From Gammaproteobacteria bacterium (lineage in GTDB: Bacteria > Pseudomonadota > Gammaproteobacteria > Pseudomonadales > Pseudomonadaceae), in the NCBI GenBank assembly GCA_012735335.1, contig JAAYHO010000448.1:1-7383 (forward strand): a DNA stretch of 7,383 nucleotides, written 5' to 3'. Made by a program: the position numbers and the translations under genes. The notes under the pieces are model-generated. The model worked only from the letters and a program-made list of their open reading frames with translations, was not told the DNA's origin and did no database searches. Within the stretch, counting starts at the first letter, position 1; the number at the start of each line of letters is the position of its first letter. Positions 5,796 to 7,383 of this stretch are shown here, piece by piece.

Positions 5796-6672
5796 TCAGC
5801 CGAGAAATGCATGGAGATGGCTCATGAACACGGAGGGCTGGTGATGACGCAGGTTGTGCCCGGCCTGCTCCACGACCACCACCCGCGCCCGGGAAAAATG
5901 CTCCAGACGGCCGTCCTTCTCCGGATTGGACGCCCAGCTTTCGGCGCCGTACATCAGCAATACCGGGCAGTCGATCGCCTGCCACAAATCGCTGGGCTCT
6001 ACCGAGGCGACCTCGGCGGCGCCGGTGCCGCGGATCAGGTAATCATACTTCCAGTGCCACTGGCCATCATTGGTCTGGCGCATGCCCTGTTCACAGACAT
6101 ACTCGGCCAGCTCACGGCTCGACAGTGGGTCATGCGCCATCAGCCGCTGTACTGCCGCGGCAACACTCGGGTAGCTGCTTGCACCACGCTGATCCAGTTC
6201 ACGCGCTTTATCCACCCATTCGCGCAACTGCTCGCGGCGCGACCTTGTGTCCCGTTTGGCGCGCACCTTTGGTGAGAAGCCCAGCCCCTCGATCACGCAC
6301 AGTTTGCTGACCCGCTCGGGGAATAGCGCGGTGTAATGAATCGCCACGTTGCCGCCCAGTGAGTGGGGCACCAGGGTCACCGGGCGGTCGCCCAGTTCAG
6401 CCACCAGCGCGGCAATATCGGGCATCAACAATCGTATAGGCACCCCCACCGCTCCAATCACTGTCGCCATGACCGCGCAGATCCGGCACCACCACATGCC
6501 TGTCGGCACGCAACTGTTGCGCCAGCTGATCCCAGACCCGGGCATGCTCCAGCCCACCGTGGACCAGTATCAGCAAGGGCGCTTGCGGGTTGCCCCAGTC
6601 CAGATAATGCAGACGCAGCCCACGGGAATGGTAGAAACAGTGCTGCGGCACATCGGTGCATGGCAGCGGCAT
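5796..6672 (-). pseudogene. Alpha/beta hydrolase paralogue, broken by a 5-nt deletion
   Basis: This is a second copy of the hydrolase at 1376-2257, by eye roughly 80-85% identical in protein. From the ATG at 6670-6672 it reads MPLPCTDVPQHCFYHSRGLR and continues normally to GGAYTIVD. It then shifts frame at about 6423-6427 and stops at 6397-6399 after 91 residues. The homologous sequence resumes in another frame as PDIAALVAELGDRPV and runs to FLG and a TGA at 5796-5798. The span is 877 bp; adding 5 gives 882, exactly the length of the intact copy. The nucleophile motif PHSLGG (Pro where the intact copy has Ala) and the catalytic His in QAGHNLRHH lie after the break, so the truncated product cannot be active. 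Both are still conserved, which means the lesion is recent or a sequencing error. The ribosome site is still excellent. Only the missing bases stand between this and a functional enzyme. Confidence 0.85.
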
Positions 6673-6678
6673 GGCAAA

Positions 6679-6685
6679 CTCCTTT
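6679..6685 (-). promoter_or_regulatory. Ribosome binding site of the broken hydrolase
   Basis: AAAGGAG on the minus strand lies 6 nt before the ATG at 6670-6672. It sets the start of this copy, because the frame stays open 38 codons further upstream without any hydrolase similarity and runs back through the terminator at 6741-6777. Confidence 0.75.
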
Positions 6686-6740
6686 AAATCACGAGAACGG
6701 CAGTGCAGGCACCGGAGACCGCAGTAGCGCGGGTGCGCAC

Positions 6741-6777
6741 AAAAACACCCTGCTGACCACTCAAGGCCAGCAGGGTG
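6741..6777 (-). terminator. Rho-independent terminator of the adhesin gene
   Basis: On the minus strand a stem of ten Watson-Crick pairs (CACCCTGCTG/CAGCAGGGTG) continues through a G-U pair and two more GC pairs to a 6-nt loop. Five T residues follow at once (A at 6741-6745 on the plus strand). It begins 31 bp after the stop codon at 6809. The G-U pair becomes an A-C mismatch on the opposite strand, and the T run lies only on the minus side, so it is oriented to end the adhesin transcript. The hydrolase copy downstream therefore needs its own promoter within about 70 bp. Confidence 0.88.
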
Positions 6778-6808
6778 CAAAGGCACTAACCGGGATCAGT
6801 ACACCAGA

Positions 6809-7383
6809 TCAGTCGATGACGATGCTGTTGCTGCTGATAACATCAGCGGTATTCAGGCCGGTAGCAACACCGGCAAAACTCGCCTCGTAAACGAGCTCCC
6901 CAGCCGCATCTTGAGCATCCGCTGAGCCGTTGGCCAGACCCTCAACCTGCCCTTCGAAATACGGAATCATATCGCCGCCCGATATATCAAGCACATCCTC
7001 AATAGCCAAGCCGATAAGTTCATCCGATTGGCTCAGTTCCAGATCAGCATCCTCGCTACGCAGTCCAGATGTGTCCTCCTGATCCAGCCCAACAGCAGAA
7101 TCAAAGTACTGCTCCTGCTCATAAGGTTCAGTCAGCATCACGGGCATTGCTATGCTGTCGTCCAAAGCACCGGTGCTGATGATGCTGGCGGAACCTCCGT
7201 CCAGTGAGAACCCGCCCGCATCCGGCTGCTGGGTGCCAGGCGGATGAACGGTGATAGTCAGCATATTTGACGCCTCGTCGCCATCGTTGTCGCGCAGGGT
7301 GAAACCGATCGTTTCAGTATGAGTTCCAACACCACCGACCAGGAAGGCAATCGGCGGCGTATAGGTGTATTCACCGTCCCCCA
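6809..7383 (-). CDS. C-terminal part of a large VCBS/cadherin-like repeat protein, probable secreted adhesin
   Basis: The frame is open from the window edge to a TGA at 6809-6811, giving about 191 residues of the C-terminus; the start lies beyond the window. The first part contains GEYTYTPP, then TETIGFTLRDNDGDEASN and MLTITV. This is the end of a VCBS- or cadherin-like beta-sandwich repeat with its calcium-binding DNDGDE acidic loop. About 150 residues follow that are very rich in Asp, Glu, Ser and Gly, including ELIGLAIEDVLDISGGD and a C-terminal SNSIVID. A similar acidic tail with an L..EDVLD motif is common near the ends of type I-secreted giant adhesins. No GGxGxDxLx RTX nonapeptides are visible in this part. 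The ATG at 7264 is internal and not the real start. The protein is probably exported to the cell surface; size, repeat number and secretion genes cannot be seen here. Confidence 0.72.
   Translation of the reverse strand, partial: GDGEYTYTPPIAFLVGGVGTHTETIGFTLRDNDGDEASNMLTITVHPPGTQQPDAGGFSLDGGSASIISTGALDDSIAMPVMLTEPYEQEQYFDSAVGLDQEDTSGLRSEDADLELSQSDELIGLAIEDVLDISGGDMIPYFEGQVEGLANGSADAQDAAGELVYEASFAGVATGLNTADVISSNSIVID

Noticed and set aside
5796..6557. The 253-codon minus-strand frame as an independent shorter hydrolase
   Set aside because: Its first 45 or so residues are out-of-frame translation of the conserved N-terminal region, with no hydrolase similarity and no good ribosome site. The full-length start at 6672 has AAAGGAG. 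It is better read as one frameshifted gene.

Overview
The window looks like chromosomal DNA of a Pseudomonas-like gammaproteobacterium (Pseudomonas, Halopseudomonas or Stutzerimonas type). The reasons are the moderately high GC content, the GC-ending codon use, a PA4872-type oxaloacetate decarboxylase, a DUF2780 exported protein, REP-like palindromes between genes, and c-di-GMP enzymes typical of that group. This placement is by eye; no database was consulted.

Left part (1-2257). A possible plus-strand gene end (stop at 40-42) meets the 3' end of a minus-strand oxaloacetate decarboxylase gene (96-962). Upstream of that gene, on the same strand, is a 413-bp gap filled with REP-type palindromes, then an intact alpha/beta hydrolase gene (1376-2257).

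Middle (2258-5795). A divergent spacer leads to a small secreted DUF2780 protein (2423-2965, plus). Next is the C-terminal remnant of a response-regulator receiver domain (2983-3180, minus). An AT-rich 200-bp leader with a direct repeat follows. It precedes a tight two-gene operon, separated by 1 nt: a DUF3391/HD-GYP c-di-GMP phosphodiesterase (3389-4618) and a PAS-GGDEF diguanylate cyclase (4620-5663). The pair could both break down and make c-di-GMP.

Right part (5796-7383, minus strand). A second copy of the alpha/beta hydrolase is broken by a 5-nt deletion (5796-6672). Upstream of it are a rho-independent terminator (6741-6777) and the C-terminal end of a large acidic, VCBS/cadherin-like repeat protein that runs off the window. 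That protein is probably a type I-secreted surface adhesin.

The most notable structural feature is that the two hydrolase copies are direct repeats of about 880 bp. They bracket a 3.5-kb segment carrying the DUF2780 gene, the receiver remnant and the c-di-GMP operon. The c-di-GMP operon also lies close to a surface adhesin gene, which fits c-di-GMP control of adhesion, but nothing in the sequence proves a link. I saw no tRNA, rRNA, CRISPR array, transposase or clearly undescribed system.
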